A stretch of DNA of 64,000 nt from Anisodus tanguticus (GCA_034509755.1 CM067557.1:39056001-39120000), one strand, 5' to 3'; shown: positions 34,274 through 46,379, counted from the stretch's first letter. Numbers and translations are program-made. The notes: generated by a model from the letters alone, not told the origin.

Positions 34274-36874
34274 ATGGCCAAGGACGTTGAGTATGGTACT
34301 GACCAATATGCCCCTAATAAGGACTATCAAGATCCACCTCCAGCACCACTAATTGACCCTGAGGAACTTGGAAAATGGTCTTTTTATAGAGCCATTATTG
34401 CTGAATTCATTGCCACACTTTTATTTCTCTACATCACTGTCCTCACTGTGATTGGCTACAAGAGCCAAAGTGATACTACTCATAATGGTGATGAATGTGG
34501 TGGTGTTGGCATTCTTGGCATTGCTTGGGCCTTTGGTGGCATGATTTTTGTTCTTGTTTACTGCACTGCTGGCATTTCTGGTACGTTATTAATATTCATC
34601 TTGAATCGTATTATCATCTCATTTAAAAAATTAAACTGTTACATAAAAACATGCTTTTTTTTTTACTTAATAACTTGTTTGGTTAAGCTTCTGGAAAATA
34701 AAAAATGCTTATTTTATAGAATTGAGATTAGTAACAGAAAGTATTTCTCAGAAGCTAGAAAAAGTTAGTTTTTTCCAGAAGCACATTTAGAACCTTGACC
34801 AAACACAAATTGTTGCTATAATCATTACTAGGAAATCATTAATTTCTGATGGATGTCCCGTCAAAATTTGGCTTGTCGGTAAGTAATTTTCAATGAAAAA
34901 TCCGTCGAAAATGTTACTGACGAGCCAAATTCTAAAGGATTTAGTCGGAAATTTTCATCAGAAATTAGTGATTTTCTAGTAGTGAATATTGGGAAAAGTG
35001 TAATTGATTTGCTCTTCAAAGTATTTTTTTGAAAACTCTTTTCAAAATAAGCAGATTCTGAAAGATTGGCCAGACAAAACCATAAGTATGCCTTCATTAA
35101 TACATCTTTTCAAGTGCGAGCCTGAAATGTGCCACACCCGTGCAAAATCCTGTTGGTAATAGATAACAGTGAGACATGAATTGTGCGACCATCTAATAAA
35201 AAAACTTAAGCAGTCAAAATGAGTACATTTTTATTTACTTAATTACGGACTTTCTAATAACACCGGGAAAAAAATGGTTTTTTGAAGGTTTTGGTTTCAA
35301 GAAATTAATGGGGTTTCCAATTTTGTATATGCAGGAGGACACATTAATCCAGCTGTGACATTTGGGCTATTCTTGGCTAGAAAAGTGTCATTGGTCAGAG
35401 CAGTTATGTACATAATAGCACAGTGCTTAGGAGCCATTTGTGGTTGTGGTTTAGTGAAGGCATTCCAAAAGGCTTACTATGTTAAGTATGGTGGTGGTGC
35501 TAATGAGCTTGCTGTTGGCTACAGCACTGGCACTGGATTAGGTGCTGAGATTATTGGCACTTTTGTCCTTGTTTACACTGTCTTCTCTGCTACTGACCCC
35601 AAGAGAAATGCCAGAGACTCGCATGTTCCAGTAAGTGTTTATTTTTGCAACACTACATTTAATAATATAGTCAATATTTTGTCAATGTTATTTTGAGTGT
35701 AACTTATATGCATAGGTGTAAACAAATATTTATATAATTGGATCAACTAAAAGATAACTATAAGTGATTGTTCGTGATAAGATTAGTTATCTAAGGAAAG
35801 AGTTGATTAAAAGTACTAATTGATAAGCACGAAGTGCTGAAAATATATTTAGATGTTGAAGCTGATTTTATAGATAGGTACAAGTTAAGTGTTTGAGTAG
35901 ATGTGTTGAATTCGATTATAAGCAATTAGTGTGTTTGGTGAAAAAGTGTAGATAAGCATTTTGATGTTAAAATGATTGAAATGTCCTTGAAACTGTTTAC
36001 AATAATAAAATTTTAATTTTTTTTATTGTGCATAAGAAAGGACAAATAACGAAAATGGAACAGAGGGATAATAAAAAGTTATGTTATAAGAAGAGTAGTT
36101 TGGAGGATTATAAGAAATACTAAGTAAAAAATCTTAAAAGGCTTGGTAAAATCAAAAGTGATTATAATTAAAACTGTAAAATTATAAGTTGGGGGTAACC
36201 AATTTATATATGATTTTGATTGATTTTAGCTTATAATGACGCAACTTATAAGCACTTTCGTCTTTACCAAACACATAAATAAGCTAAGAAGTGCTTATAA
36301 ACTCTTTCATCTTTATCAAACACACAAATAAGCTAAAAATTACTTATAAGCTAGTTTGATCCATTTATAAACTTAGCAAAACACCTCTAAGACAGACAAC
36401 ACATATAGTTATTTATATTGCTAATATATATATAAGTTATATCCATCTTTTGATGCTTCTTGTTGGTAATTTGAGTAGAAGTAATTAATATTTGTAATCG
36501 ATTAAAGGTATTGGCACCACTTCCAATTGGATTTGCTGTATTCATGGTTCATTTGGCTACTATTCCAATCACTGGAACTGGTATTAACCCAGCCAGAAGT
36601 TTTGGAGCTGCAGTAATTTATGGCAAAGATAAAGCCTGGGATGACCAAGTAAGAAGTTTTACCTTGTTAACAAAAAATGCACATCCTATAAATTTTATTC
36701 TATTTTATCAAAGATCTATATTGGCTAAAGTATTATATTTATTTTTTTCTGATGACACAGTGGATTTTCTGGGTTGGACCCTTTATTGGTGCTGCTATTG
36801 CTGCATTATACCACCAATACGTTTTGAGAGCTGGAGCAGCTAAAGCACTTGGCTCATTCAGGAGCAATGCCTAA
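34274..36874 (+). CDS. PIP2: Plasma membrane intrinsic protein, PIP2-type aquaporin (4 exons)
   Basis: Exons 34274-34580, 35335-35630, 36508-36648 and 36761-36874 join to 285 residues; all introns are GT-AG. It forms tetrameric plasma-membrane channels for water. The two half-helix NPA motifs are [11 protein letters not shown] (Asn107) and [11 protein letters not shown] (Asn228). The PIP-type selectivity filter is supported by His216, Thr225 and Arg231. Loop B Ser121 (ARKVS) and C-terminal Ser280/Ser283 (SFRSNA) are the phosphorylated sites known in PIP2 proteins. The short N-terminus with [13 protein letters not shown] and the length fit PIP2, not PIP1. Six hydrophobic segments are visible. 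Three introns at these positions are standard for PIPs. Introns 1 and 2 hold repeats but the frame is intact. The paralogue number cannot be told from sequence alone. Confidence 0.95.
34820..34987. mobile_element. CACTA-like MITE in aquaporin intron 1
   Basis: Element 34823-34984 (162 bases) has ends CATTACTAGGAAATCATTAA and, in reverse, CACTACTAGAAAATCACTAA, inverted repeats of about 28 bases. It is flanked by AAT on both sides (3-bp TSD, as for CACTA elements). No coding capacity. It lies over 200 bases from either splice site. Confidence 0.75.
36240..36355. repeat. ~54-bp tandem repeat in aquaporin intron 2
   Basis: TCTTTACCAAACACATAAAT and TCTTTATCAAACACACAAAT recur 54 bases apart within similar ACTTATAAG/GCTTATAAA contexts. 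Similar ATAAGC motifs occur in opposite orientation near 35822-35960, so intron 2 may contain a decayed foldback MITE (about 35815-36375). Confidence 0.5.
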
Positions 36875-37686
36875 TAATAAGAATTTGCATTTATAAAGCT
36901 ATATTAGCACTTAGTTTTCAATGTGCTAAATATTGTAATTCCTTCTTGTTTGATCTCTTTTTCTTATTTTGGTTTCCTAAGTTCCCTTGTAAATTTCCTC
37001 CTCCTGGTTTAAGCCTCAAAATAATGGACTGAGCAAAGTGTGTTCTACTATTTTCCTGGCAAATGGCCATTAAGAATTGTGCAATTCAAACAAGTCAAGT
37101 TAATGTTCACCTAGTAATTAACAATAGCGACATATCTAAGATTTAAAGTTTATGAATCTAGCGATTGCTCGCTTACTACTGAACCACTAAATCATTTATA
37201 CTATTGGATTCACAACTTAATATATAGCTTAATATATGTACATATTTAATAAATTTCTCAACACATATAGAAGTCTGGATTAAAACTATTGAATTATGTG
37301 GAACCTTTACAATAAGCTGTGTATCCGTCCTGAGCAACAAGTTCTGGAGACTTGCAATTACTATGATGCTAAATTATTCTCCATCCTTATTTCTATCTTG
37401 AATGGGTAATCAATTCATAAATACATACTTCTTGAAATAGTAAAGGGCAGATTTTGGGAACAATAATTAATACCTTCTTGTTTATTAAAGCAACAAGAAT
37501 TTTGTACTACCACACTTTTTTCAAGTGCATAAGTGCCTTCTTTATGAAATAATATAATCCGAAAAAGCAGTCCATTAAATATATTATTTACTTGTAGAAG
37601 TGACAAGACCACTAATTATGTTATCTTTAGCTGTTGATCCATTAATAACACAACAATTAATAATTGCCTGTGATATACGAAGTGTG
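36875..37686. other. Aquaporin 3' UTR and spacer
   Basis: A T-rich 3' UTR with TTGTAATTCC and TTTGATCTC runs to about 36990; the polyadenylation site is not fixed. The rest is AT-rich with no gene. Confidence 0.5.
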
Positions 37687-37897
37687 CCATATTGGATGAG
37701 AAGGGGCAGCCCGGTGCACTAAGCTCTCATTATGCGTGAGGTCTGAGGAAGGACCGGATTACAAGGATCTATTGTACGCAACCTTATCTTGCATTTCTGC
37801 AAGAGGCTGTTTCTACGGCTTGAATCGTGGCCTACTGGTCATATGACAACAACTTTAACAATTACTTCAAGACTCTCATTCCCATATTGGATGAGAA
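37687..37897 (-). mobile_element. Au-type SINE, minus strand, 16-bp TSD
   Basis: SINE 37703-37881 (179 bases) is bordered by CCATATTGGATGAGAA at 37687-37702 and 37882-37897. On the minus strand it holds GGCCACGATTCAAGCCGTAG (box B region), CAGCCTCTTGCAGAAATGCA and GCGTACAATAGATCC, the hallmark block of Au SINEs, and a length close to theirs. Several substitutions show moderate age. Confidence 0.88.
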
Positions 37898-38327
37898 TAC
37901 AAGATTAATGCATTATAATTTAGGTGTGAATTCGGAGGTTGTATTTTTATCCTTCAAACACAATTAATTTACGGAGTTTGCGACTTCATAAAAAGGTACT
38001 TTTAAAACCAGAGGAGAATGTGGCATATAATATACAAACATGAACTCACTGATTTTTGCTCAGACCTATAAAAGAATCCACTAAAATTTTATATATATAT
38101 ATATTTCATCGTAAACCTAATTACTACTATTATATATTAACTTGAAATATTTATAAGAACCTATAAAATCAAAACCTAAATCCATCTATGCTTCGAACCC
38201 TCATTATTTTATATCTTCTCAAAATAAGTAGGCCAACTTTTTGTGTGTGAAATATACACTTTGTACCAACATTTTCTAGCTATAGCTACAGCACTAGAGA
38301 AAAAACTGTGAGAAGATTGTTTTTGGC
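37898..38327. other. Spacer between Au SINE and kinase 3' end
   Basis: AT-rich with no gene. Includes an (AT)n stretch at about 38091-38104 and the presumed 3' UTR of the minus-strand kinase gene. Confidence 0.5.
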
Positions 38328-41300
38328 CTATTTTAACATTTTCAAATCAGCAAGAATTCCAGGCTGAGTAATATTTATGCCCTCTTCCATGTTGCTGCTC
38401 AACAGTTTGATTACTGCAGACATTTTTGGGCGGAGGCTGGCAATTTCTTGCACACAAAGTAGGCCAATCTTCAAGAATCGGACAGCTTCGTCGCCACAAA
38501 ATTCTCCATTTAACACGGGGTCAACTAGCTCTAACAATTTGCCATTATTGTACATTTCCCATGCCTGAAATAAACACATAACACCACCAAATCAGTTGAA
38601 TTACATATTTAAAATATATCTCTTCTATGCGGTGACACCGACACTATCAAGTCACTCAAAAAATAACTTAAGGTAATCACTCATAAAAAGTGTAATTAAT
38701 AACATGAACATATGACGAGTAACGTGTAACACTAAAAAAAATACCAATAATCAAAACTCTTTATACTGTTAATGTATGTATGTATCTTAAATCCTTTTTG
38801 ACGACACTCTCATGTCTCATGAAGCCAACAACATAGTAATTACACATTTATTTCTAGGGATCTTTAAATTTTTAGCTAGGCGGCTAAAATAAATTTCACT
38901 CGCCTAGCCGTAATCGTTAATAGCCGTCGCTAGTGTATAGTCAGTGACTCAATATATATTGTATACATACTAATTATACATTGGTTATACTGGCTAAAAT
39001 TTGGTAAAAAACTAAGATCAGAGCTATTTTTTTTGTTGTGAGCTTTATTAGGCTGCTTTGTAATGTAAAAATCTCTTTTTCTTCAATAAACTTTAGGTAA
39101 ATGTTGAAAAGAAGATATACAAAAAATTGGAATTAAAAGTAGGATTGACATTAGTTGAGCAGATAGGATTACCTTGTTAACAAGGAAATGTTCTCCTCTT
39201 TCAATGTCAAAGGCAATAACAGGGTAACCACTGACTATTTCTAGCAACAACACTCCAAAGCTATAAACATCTGATTTCCGAGTTAAATGTCCACTGATTG
39301 CATACTCTGGAGAAAGATAGCCTCTTTAGGCATAACATTAATCAAGAAATTAACAACATGATTAGCTTAAACACTCGAAAAAATTAATCGTCTGCAATCA
39401 AAAAGAACATTTTGTAGTTTGACTTACAATGTACCGGCAATTCGGGTAGTAATATGTGAAATGTTCTTGGGAAATAGCCTAGATAAACCAAAATCTGCAA
39501 TTTTTGGTGTGAAATTCTGATCAAGAACTATATTGCTGGCCTTAATATCCCTGTGTACAATATGGGGATTCACTTCTTCATGTAGATATGAAAGTCCCTT
39601 TGCTATTCCTTTTGAAATTTCTCTCCTAAGTTCCCATGTAAATTTACTTCTGTTTAGCTCTTCCCCTGCTTGTCAAGCAATCATTTGATAACCATGTTAT
39701 TATGAGTTGTAATATGAAATTACAGTATAAAGAAACTTTACGCTATTTGTGTAATACAGTCACATCTTTCTATATCAATCATCCTCTATAACACATTTTA
39801 CTATAACAATCAAGTTTTTTTGGAACCAATTTTCATGTTATGTTATATTATATATTTTCTATAACAATATTTTCACTATAGCAGCCAAAAGATATCCAGA
39901 CAAACGACCCTTATAGAGAGTTTGACTGTATAACCTGTTGCAGCAAGTTATCTACCTTATTTTTTGGAGTACTAACTACTAAAAAAACAGTAATTAGCGA
40001 CGGACAAATCCTGCAGCTAAACAACAAATCTGTCCATAATCCTATTTTAGTGACGGATTATCAGAAAATAATGTTACCACGAGCTATCTAGCGACGGATT
40101 AATGACAAAGTTCATAACTAATCTCAGTTTTTTTGTAGCGTTTCTCTCATTATGAGTTGTAATGTGTAGCTATCTTTCATTCCATTTGATACTGTAAAAA
40201 AATTCTTTTATACTGCTAGCATATAGAAGTTAAATTCAAATTTAAAATGAGAGAGATGAAAGAATTACCTAGTAATGTTTGAGAAAGGCAATTGTTTTCC
40301 ATGTAATCATAGACTAAAAGTCTTTTGTCTCCTTCCACACAATATCCTCTGAGGGTAACAAGATTTTCATGTCTGATATTAGATAATGCAGTTATTTCTG
40401 ATATAAATTCTCTTTCACCTCGCATTGATTCCAATTCAATTGATACAACTTTTACAGCCACAAAGGTTCCATCTTGAAGCCGACCCTTTCAAGAAAATGT
40501 CCAAAATTAACATCAGCAATGAATGCAGTTAAAAGAAGTTACATAAATAACCTCCCCTCTTAAAAATAGCCGACAAATGTATACTATATGTATAACTAGT
40601 GTATAATATATGCATATTAATTAATAGTAGATACAAATATTTTAGGCATAGAGGTCATGAAATTTCTAACCCCCCCCCCCCCAAAAAAAATCCCTACTCT
40701 TGGGGGCCGATGTATATTTAATGAAAAATCAATTGAAATATCCTACTTTTTTATATATAAAAACGTTGAAATTTGAAGTGTAACATTTTTGCATTTTCTT
40801 GAATTCCCTTTTAAAATTTTTGGCTCAGTCACTGAGCTTTCCAACTACACTAAAATTTATTTTTTCTTTAGTCCTTTTTTGAAAGTGAACTTAAAAGGTA
40901 TCCGTTGCACTAAGCTCCTGCTATGTGCGGAGTCTGAAGAATGGCCGGACGACAAGGGTCTATTGTACGCATCTTTATCTTGCATTTTTGTAAGTGACTG
41001 TTTTCACGGTTTGAATCCGTGACCTTCTAATCACAGACAACAACTTTACCAGTTACTTCGTGCTTTTTTTTTTTAAATGTACCTTGTAAACAGAACCAAA
41101 TCCTCCCTCTCCAATTATATTTGATGCTCTGAATCCATGAGTTGCAGCCTTCAATTCTTTGTAAGAGAACACTGAGAATCTCTGAAATCTTCTTCCACCT
41201 GTTTCTAAAAATTCAAATGTTTAAGAAACTCCATTCTTGTAAAAGTTCATTTGAGATATCAAAAGTGGTTATTTTAGTGATTTGAATTGTTTGGCCAAGT

Positions 41301-41703
41301 TTTTAGGAAAAAAAAAGTATTTTTGAGCAGTAGAAGCTATTTTTCAAAAAGTGAAAGAAATATTTTTTCTCAGAAAACACTTTTGAAATCTTGGCCAATC
41401 ATAAATTGTTGCTCTAGTATAGACAAAAATAATTTTCAAATTGATTAGTTAAACACAAATTATTACTCTTTAAAAATATTTTTTTGAAAAACATTTCTGA
41501 TTAAAACCATTTTTCGAAATAAATAAATTTTAAAAGTTTAGGCGAACAGACTATACCAGCCACAAACCTGGCTTATAAGACTGTAAAAATTGATAAGAAG
41601 TTAAAGGAGGATTTGAGAAATTACCATATGGGATAATTTGATTAGTCTCCGTAGCATCAGATGAGGAATTAAAACAATTGATAAATGCTAAAGGAAACTT
41701 CAT
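38328..41703 (-). CDS. Receptor-like cytoplasmic Ser/Thr kinase (6 exons)
   Basis: Exons on the minus strand are 41703-41625, 41204-41083, 40485-40269, 39665-39428, 39323-39173 and 38564-38328. They join to 347 residues, and all junctions are GT-AG and in phase. Kinase motifs: glycine loop [10 protein letters not shown] (58-67), VAIK-type Lys79 in FVAVKVV, alpha-C Glu97, HRDIKASN (177-184, RD kinase), DFG 197-199, and SPE 223-225 where most kinases have APE. The activation region [20 protein letters not shown] is typical of the plant family that includes cold-responsive protein kinase 1 (At1g16670). There is no signal peptide, ectodomain or membrane span, so a cytosolic RLCK; Cys10 is a possible lipid site. 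Function in stress signalling is inferred from the family only. Introns contain a MITE and a SINE. Confidence 0.92.
39974..40140. mobile_element. MITE-like repeat in kinase intron 3
   Basis: Ends ACTACTAAAAAAACAG and, in reverse, CGCTACAAAAAAACTG form imperfect inverted repeats. The body repeats AGCGACGGA(C/T) and GTGACGGATTA. This looks like a CACTA-type MITE. Bounds are approximate and the TSD is unclear. Confidence 0.5.
40895..41076 (-). mobile_element. Au-type SINE in kinase intron 2, next to the exon 2 donor
   Basis: Same family as 37703-37881: the plus strand reads GTTGCACTAAGCTCCTGCTA, GGTCTATTGTACGCATC and ACAACTTTACCAGTTAC in the same order. Orientation is minus, the same as the gene. 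It is more diverged than the other copy. Its head end is only about 10-25 bases from the exon 2 splice donor (41082). Confidence 0.75.
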
Positions 41704-42411
41704 AACTCTTTGATGAATTGAATGTTGAATGGCTTAATTTCTGCAATTTTACATGAAAAGCAAGAAGAGAAGAAGAGGATGAAGGTAAATACAAAGGAGC
41801 TTCATTTAATGGACATATATCGTGCCCACATATATTGAGGATTTCTGATATTTGAAATATACAGTTCTAATTTATCCATTTTTTAATATTTTAAGTATCT
41901 TCCTAGCACTCTTCTTTCGTTTATTCTATTAATAAAGCCGCCATCATATATTAATTATGATGTGTCAATTGATATACTGTTTGGTGGTCATCATCATATT
42001 AATTATTGTATTGTAGGTGAGATATTATTCGAAATATATCCATAGATAACAAAGTTAACGTTCTGGTCATAAACTAATCAAAGTCGAGTCGTTACAGTTT
42101 AGTTCTAGAAAACTATGACACAATTTTTGACAACTAATTTACAATAAAAATTTATACGGTATATAAGTTCATCGTTATGTTACTATTTTTTATAGTCCGT
42201 ATTAGCATGTGTAAATGTATATATATTTAGTCATATTTAATCTTGTATAATTATAATAAATATAGAATCCCTATTGTATGATGATTCACATTGTACATCC
42301 TATATATATATTTTTATATTAATAAGAAAGATTTAATGAGAAATTATTATAATTTTATAAAAGTCAAAACCTAAATCCTATTTCTTTACCCTCCCCTCGG
42401 TTCCCGACATC
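41704..42411. other. Kinase upstream region and spacer
   Basis: The kinase promoter should lie here on the minus strand. A TATA-like element in minus orientation may be at 41815-41840 (plus strand GACATATATCGTGCCC...CACATATATT). No other gene was seen. Confidence 0.4.
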
Positions 42412-42653
42412 ATGGCGGCTGCCAGACCAATTTTTTCTTCTCTTTCTCTGCCTTTGTTTCACCCGAGAAAGCCATAGTTGTCAGAAGTGATAGGATAGCA
42501 AATCGTGCCAGAGAAACAAAATTGCTTCTTCCCTCTTCACTTTTGCTTGCTGCGCCTTTACACGAGAACCAAGAAAAATACAAAACTTTATCCTTTATTT
42601 TTTTCTGTTTTCTTTCGTTCTCCACCGCTCGAAAAACAGTAAATTGTCCGTTG
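42412..42653 (+). pseudogene. Possible plastid-targeted gene start, frameshifted, cut by a hAT element
   Basis: The ATG at 42412 opens MAAARPIFSSLSLPLFHPRK, a transit-peptide-like sequence rich in Ser, Ala and Leu. A stop follows at once, but a shift of frame continues KAIVVRSDRIANRARETK. The ORF then meets the hAT element inserted at 42654. I cannot name the protein. It may also be chance. Confidence 0.25.
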
Positions 42654-42661
42654 TTTTTTCT

Positions 42662-42885
42662 ATGGGTGGCCAGTGGGCCGGGCTCGGGTCTGGCGGGCCG
42701 GGTCTGGCGGGGTCGGGGTCGGGGCGGGACGATCCGGGGGGTCGGGATCGGGCCTAGCGGGGTCGGGTCCGGGCGGGACTCGCTCCGGTCCCGGTCCGAT
42801 CCCGATCCCGTCGGTACGGGGCGGGGCGGGCTCGGGGCGGGCTCGGGGCGGGGCGGGGCGGGGTCGGGTTTTCCTTTTTTTTTTT
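42662..42885 (+). repeat. G-rich subterminal array, hAT left end
   Basis: About 220 bases of repeated GGGTC, GGCGGG and GGGGCGGGCTCG units with many G runs of three or four, able in principle to form G-quadruplexes. It ends at a T10-type run. Long GC-rich reading frames here are artefacts of composition. Confidence 0.85.
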
Positions 42886-43094
42886 TTTAAATAACATATG
42901 TATAAAAAAAACTCAATAAATAAAACAAGATAGTGTAATAAAAACATCCCAAGGCTGTTTTTGTGCCTCTTATATTATTTAATAGACATATGATTTTTTT
43001 GTAATATAAATACAATTGTCTAAAATCTAAATTGCAACTTTATGGTGTTGTCCAAAAGTTGCAAATTACATAATAAAATTGTAATTAAAAAAAT

Positions 43095-45537
43095 TACATT
43101 TTCAAAAAAATCTGTTCTAATTGCTTGATGATTTCATGTGGTTCTTCGGTTGGAATAGGTATTTGTTGGTCAAATTGATCCACGTCGCTTCCACTACCTT
43201 CGGTTAAGATTTCGTTGTAGTTTTCATCATCTTCTTCGTTGATCTCCGGTTGACCGCACCTTCTCCACTCCGCTCGTATCCAATCTCTCGAATAATACCG
43301 CAATTTCCAAGCCGTCTCCCGACCAACGAGTGTCTGTGGTCTCCTATTTGATATCTCGCTGCAGAAAAAGCGCTTTCGACGCAATTGATGACGCTTGAAT
43401 GTTCAAAACATCTCGAGCCATCAATGAAAGTGTCGGAAAGGTCTTCTCATTCCCCTCCAAAGATTTCAAAGCAAGTCTTCTTGTCCATCTTCATTGATAA
43501 CTTCTTGATACGGTACGAACCCCGCAAAACAAAAATATCCAACTCGCTAATTTGGTTAGTAGAGGTACGGCCGCACATTCTATTTCGAGGCTTTCAATAC
43601 TAGCCGCGAAACAAAGATGTCTTTTGTGAGGTTGTGTTGAAGATGAAGAAGATGGTATGGTAGCCGGTACGTTACTAGCATTTTCTTGTTGATAAAATCT
43701 ATATATATTTTTGCGGTGGTGTTCTACGCTATTCAACACTTCTTCTTTAGTTTGTTCAATAGGTGGTGGGTGATTTAGATTTTTGGGACTTGGAGGTGGT
43801 AGTACTTCTATACAATCGTAAATAGTTTCAATTAGTGATTTAGTACCGTCTATTTTAATAGTAGGATTTAATACGAACCAATAATATAAATAGAAGGAAT
43901 AGGAATAAAATATTTTTTTATTTTGACAAACATTTTTTTAATAGGCGCCTTATAAGTTTGGTTTTTCCATATATTCACTAAGTAATAAAAATATTAGAGT
44001 TATATAAAATAACATAGTTGAAATAGTAGGATAATATATACCGGAAAATTCTTTTGTTGCTTGAAAAAATTTCTCTAAAAATACAATAAGTTCGGAAATT
44101 TTTTCCCAATCACTATCTAAAATCATATCACCGGCTTTTTATTATGAGAGTTAAAAAATAAAGTTATAGGTAATTTATAGTCATAAGCAACAAGGAGTTG
44201 CTCGTATAAAGAATTCCACCTAGTGGATACTTCTTGTGGAATTCTTCTAAAAGGTAGTCCACAATCATGACAAATTTTTTTATATTCTTTTCTACGTTGT
44301 ACTTTATTACTTTTAAAAATAAAGTTTATAGCAAATTGTATTTTACTAAGAATGTCTTCAAAAAGTGATAGACCATCCTTTACAATTAAGTTATATATAT
44401 GGCACGCGCATTTTATATGAAAATGGTCCTGGAAAAGATGGAGCTAAACTATTTTTTAACATTGTAATTGCGTAATTGTTATTAGAAGCGTTATCTAATG
44501 TAATAGTCATAATTTTATCGGTAATTCCGTAATAATCGCACACTTGATAAATATTTTCTCGCAATAAAAGTACCAAGTGTGCCTATCATCTATATATCTA
44601 TACGCTAAAATACGTTTTTGCATAGACCATTTATAATCTATCCAATGACAAGTTACGAGTTAAATAATCATGGCCGTTAGTACTACGACCTATATCGGAC
44701 GTGATAGATACTTTGCCATTAAAATGATTTAATGAAAAACGTAAATATTGTTGATATTCATGCGCAAATTTAAATACATCTCTCTTAACAATTGACCTAG
44801 GAAAACCGTTAAAAGCGGGATTATATATATCTCTAATGTAATGAATAAAACCGGAGATGAAGGAAATGAAAAAGGCAAACCCTCCACAAAGAACTAATTT
44901 TGATATTGCTTCCCTATCTCTATGTTTGTTGTATTTAGAGCCTACAATTCCCCCCGTCATAGGGTTAATTTGACCACGTACTTGGTCCGGGACATGATCG
45001 GTATGTGAACCTTGTCCCGATGGAGCGGCCGTTTGCGCACCCGGTTTTGAAGCCTGGTATTGGGCATACCTAGCTGGATGAGCACTTACTACGTGTCTAA
45101 TTAAACCCCCGTCCCACCGTGACCTTTTCCGCTTTTAAATTTTAAAACATTTTTACAAATTTTACATATGGCTACTTGATTCTCTACGTCCCTATCAAAA
45201 AATGTCCATGCATCGATTTCAATGGTCGTTTTGCTTTGGACCTCGTCTCATACTAGGGGGAATAGGAGGTATTTCGGTTGAAGGTGCACTAGTGGGCGTG
45301 TTGTCATCAATATTAGTGGGTGTATCGTCTAGATCATCGTCTAAATTAAAGTCTTCTTGAGTTCCGTAAAATAACTCCTCGTCTAAATCTAATGGTATTG
45401 TAGGAAAATGTTGAGTATCAACAAAATCATCCCGTGTAGGAATAAGATGACTAGAAGAAGTACCACTTGCCCCGGTTGCCTCTACTAGAAGAAGCACCCT
45501 TACCCTTACCCTTAAACATACCTTTTAATCCTTCCAT
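43095..45537 (-). pseudogene. hAT transposase (zf-BED, core, dimerisation domain), frameshifted
   Basis: From ATG 45537 (MEGLKGMFKGKGKG) a frame change near 45490 leads to an acidic N-terminal segment (LDLDEELFYGTQEDF). Then comes a BED zinc finger (AWTFFDRDVENQVAICKICK..., His further on, about 45220-45080). The core includes ISKLVLCGGFAFF, FKFAHEYQQYLRFSLNHF, SITSDIGRS (catalytic D region), YGITDKIMTITLDNASNN and VSTRWNSLYEQLL (about 44250). The C-terminal end has SRDWIRAEWRR (43290), part of the hAT dimerisation domain, then an acidic tail ending KM and stop at 43094. Several stops and frame changes make it inactive. Its layout matches Ac/Tam3-type plant hAT transposases. Confidence 0.85.
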
Positions 45538-45909
45538 TTTAATTATGATAATAAATAATTAAAGACAATAAAATTAAGTGCGCTAAATAAAATAAACAGA
45601 CAATAATAATTTAATGAAGGAACGAATGTACCAAACGCCGACGTAACGTCGACGTGTAATCGAGAGGTTGAAAATTGAAACTTTGCTCGATGGAAGATCC
45701 TCAAGCTAGTTGCCAACTTCACTCCCAATTCCCAAATGAATTAATAAAATTGAATATTTAGCAAACAATGTAGAGAGATATATTGAGAAATTAGAGAGAT
45801 TGTAGGAAGATTTGTGAGAAAGATGAAGAGAAAATGAGTTATTTATAGTTGAAAAATTGGGTTAAAGTGTAAATATAATAACTTATGGGTTAAAAATAAA
45901 TATTAAGGG

Positions 45910-46210
45910 GTAGGGGGGTTGGGGGAGGGGGGGGGCCTAAAATGGCCGTTGGCCAACCCATAATCTAAAATGGCCGTTGGTGCAACGGCTATTTTTGCAA
46001 AGGTAAGGGTCGGGGTCGGGACGGGCTCGGGGCGGGCTCGGGTCCGGCGGGCACAGGGCGGGCTCGGGTCCGGCGGGACGAGACATCGTCCCGTCCCGAG
46101 TTCGAGTCCCGCCCCGTTAAATTTTTTTTTTTTTTTTTTTTTTTTTAGAGCGGGGTCGTCTCGGGACCGGGGCGGGGTCGGGCCGGGGTCGGGTCATCCC
46201 GGCCCACTGG
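45910..46210 (+). repeat. G-rich subterminal array, hAT right end
   Basis: Units AAAATGGCCGTTGG occur twice (45940-45980), followed by GGTCGGGGTCGGGACGGGCT and GGCGGGCTCGGGTCCGGCGG blocks, a T21-type run (about 46123-46146) and a final GGGGTCGGGCCGGGGTCGGG. The G-rich strand is the same as at the left end, so beyond the short terminal repeat the ends are not mirror images. Confidence 0.85.
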
Positions 46211-46379
46211 CCAGCCTTTTTTCTCTGCTTTCTGATTCATCACCCGAGAACAATAAAAGTTTTGTTCTTTTTCAAATCCAGTATAATGACTTCTCCTTTA
46301 CCGTCCAATTTTGGAGATCAATTTTGGACTCAATTTTTGAGAGCCTACTAGTCCGCTCCATGCCTCTCTCCAATCCATT

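Larger units (their letters stand above)
42654..46224 (-). mobile_element. hAT transposon, 3.55 kb, with broken transposase
   Basis: Element 42662-46216 has an exact 8-bp TSD TTTTTTCT (42654-42661 and 46217-46224). Both ends carry the inverted repeat TGGCCAGTGGGCCGGG. The transposase is on the minus strand (45537 to 43095): zf-BED, hAT core and C-terminal dimerisation region are visible but frameshifted. Both subterminal regions are strongly G-rich on the same strand. The coding degree suggests a formerly autonomous element. Confidence 0.92.

Noticed and set aside
42660..42947. Several 70-120-residue GC-rich frames on both strands (Arg/Gly/Pro-rich)
   Set aside because: They arise from the G-rich hAT subterminal array; composition alone removes stop codons.
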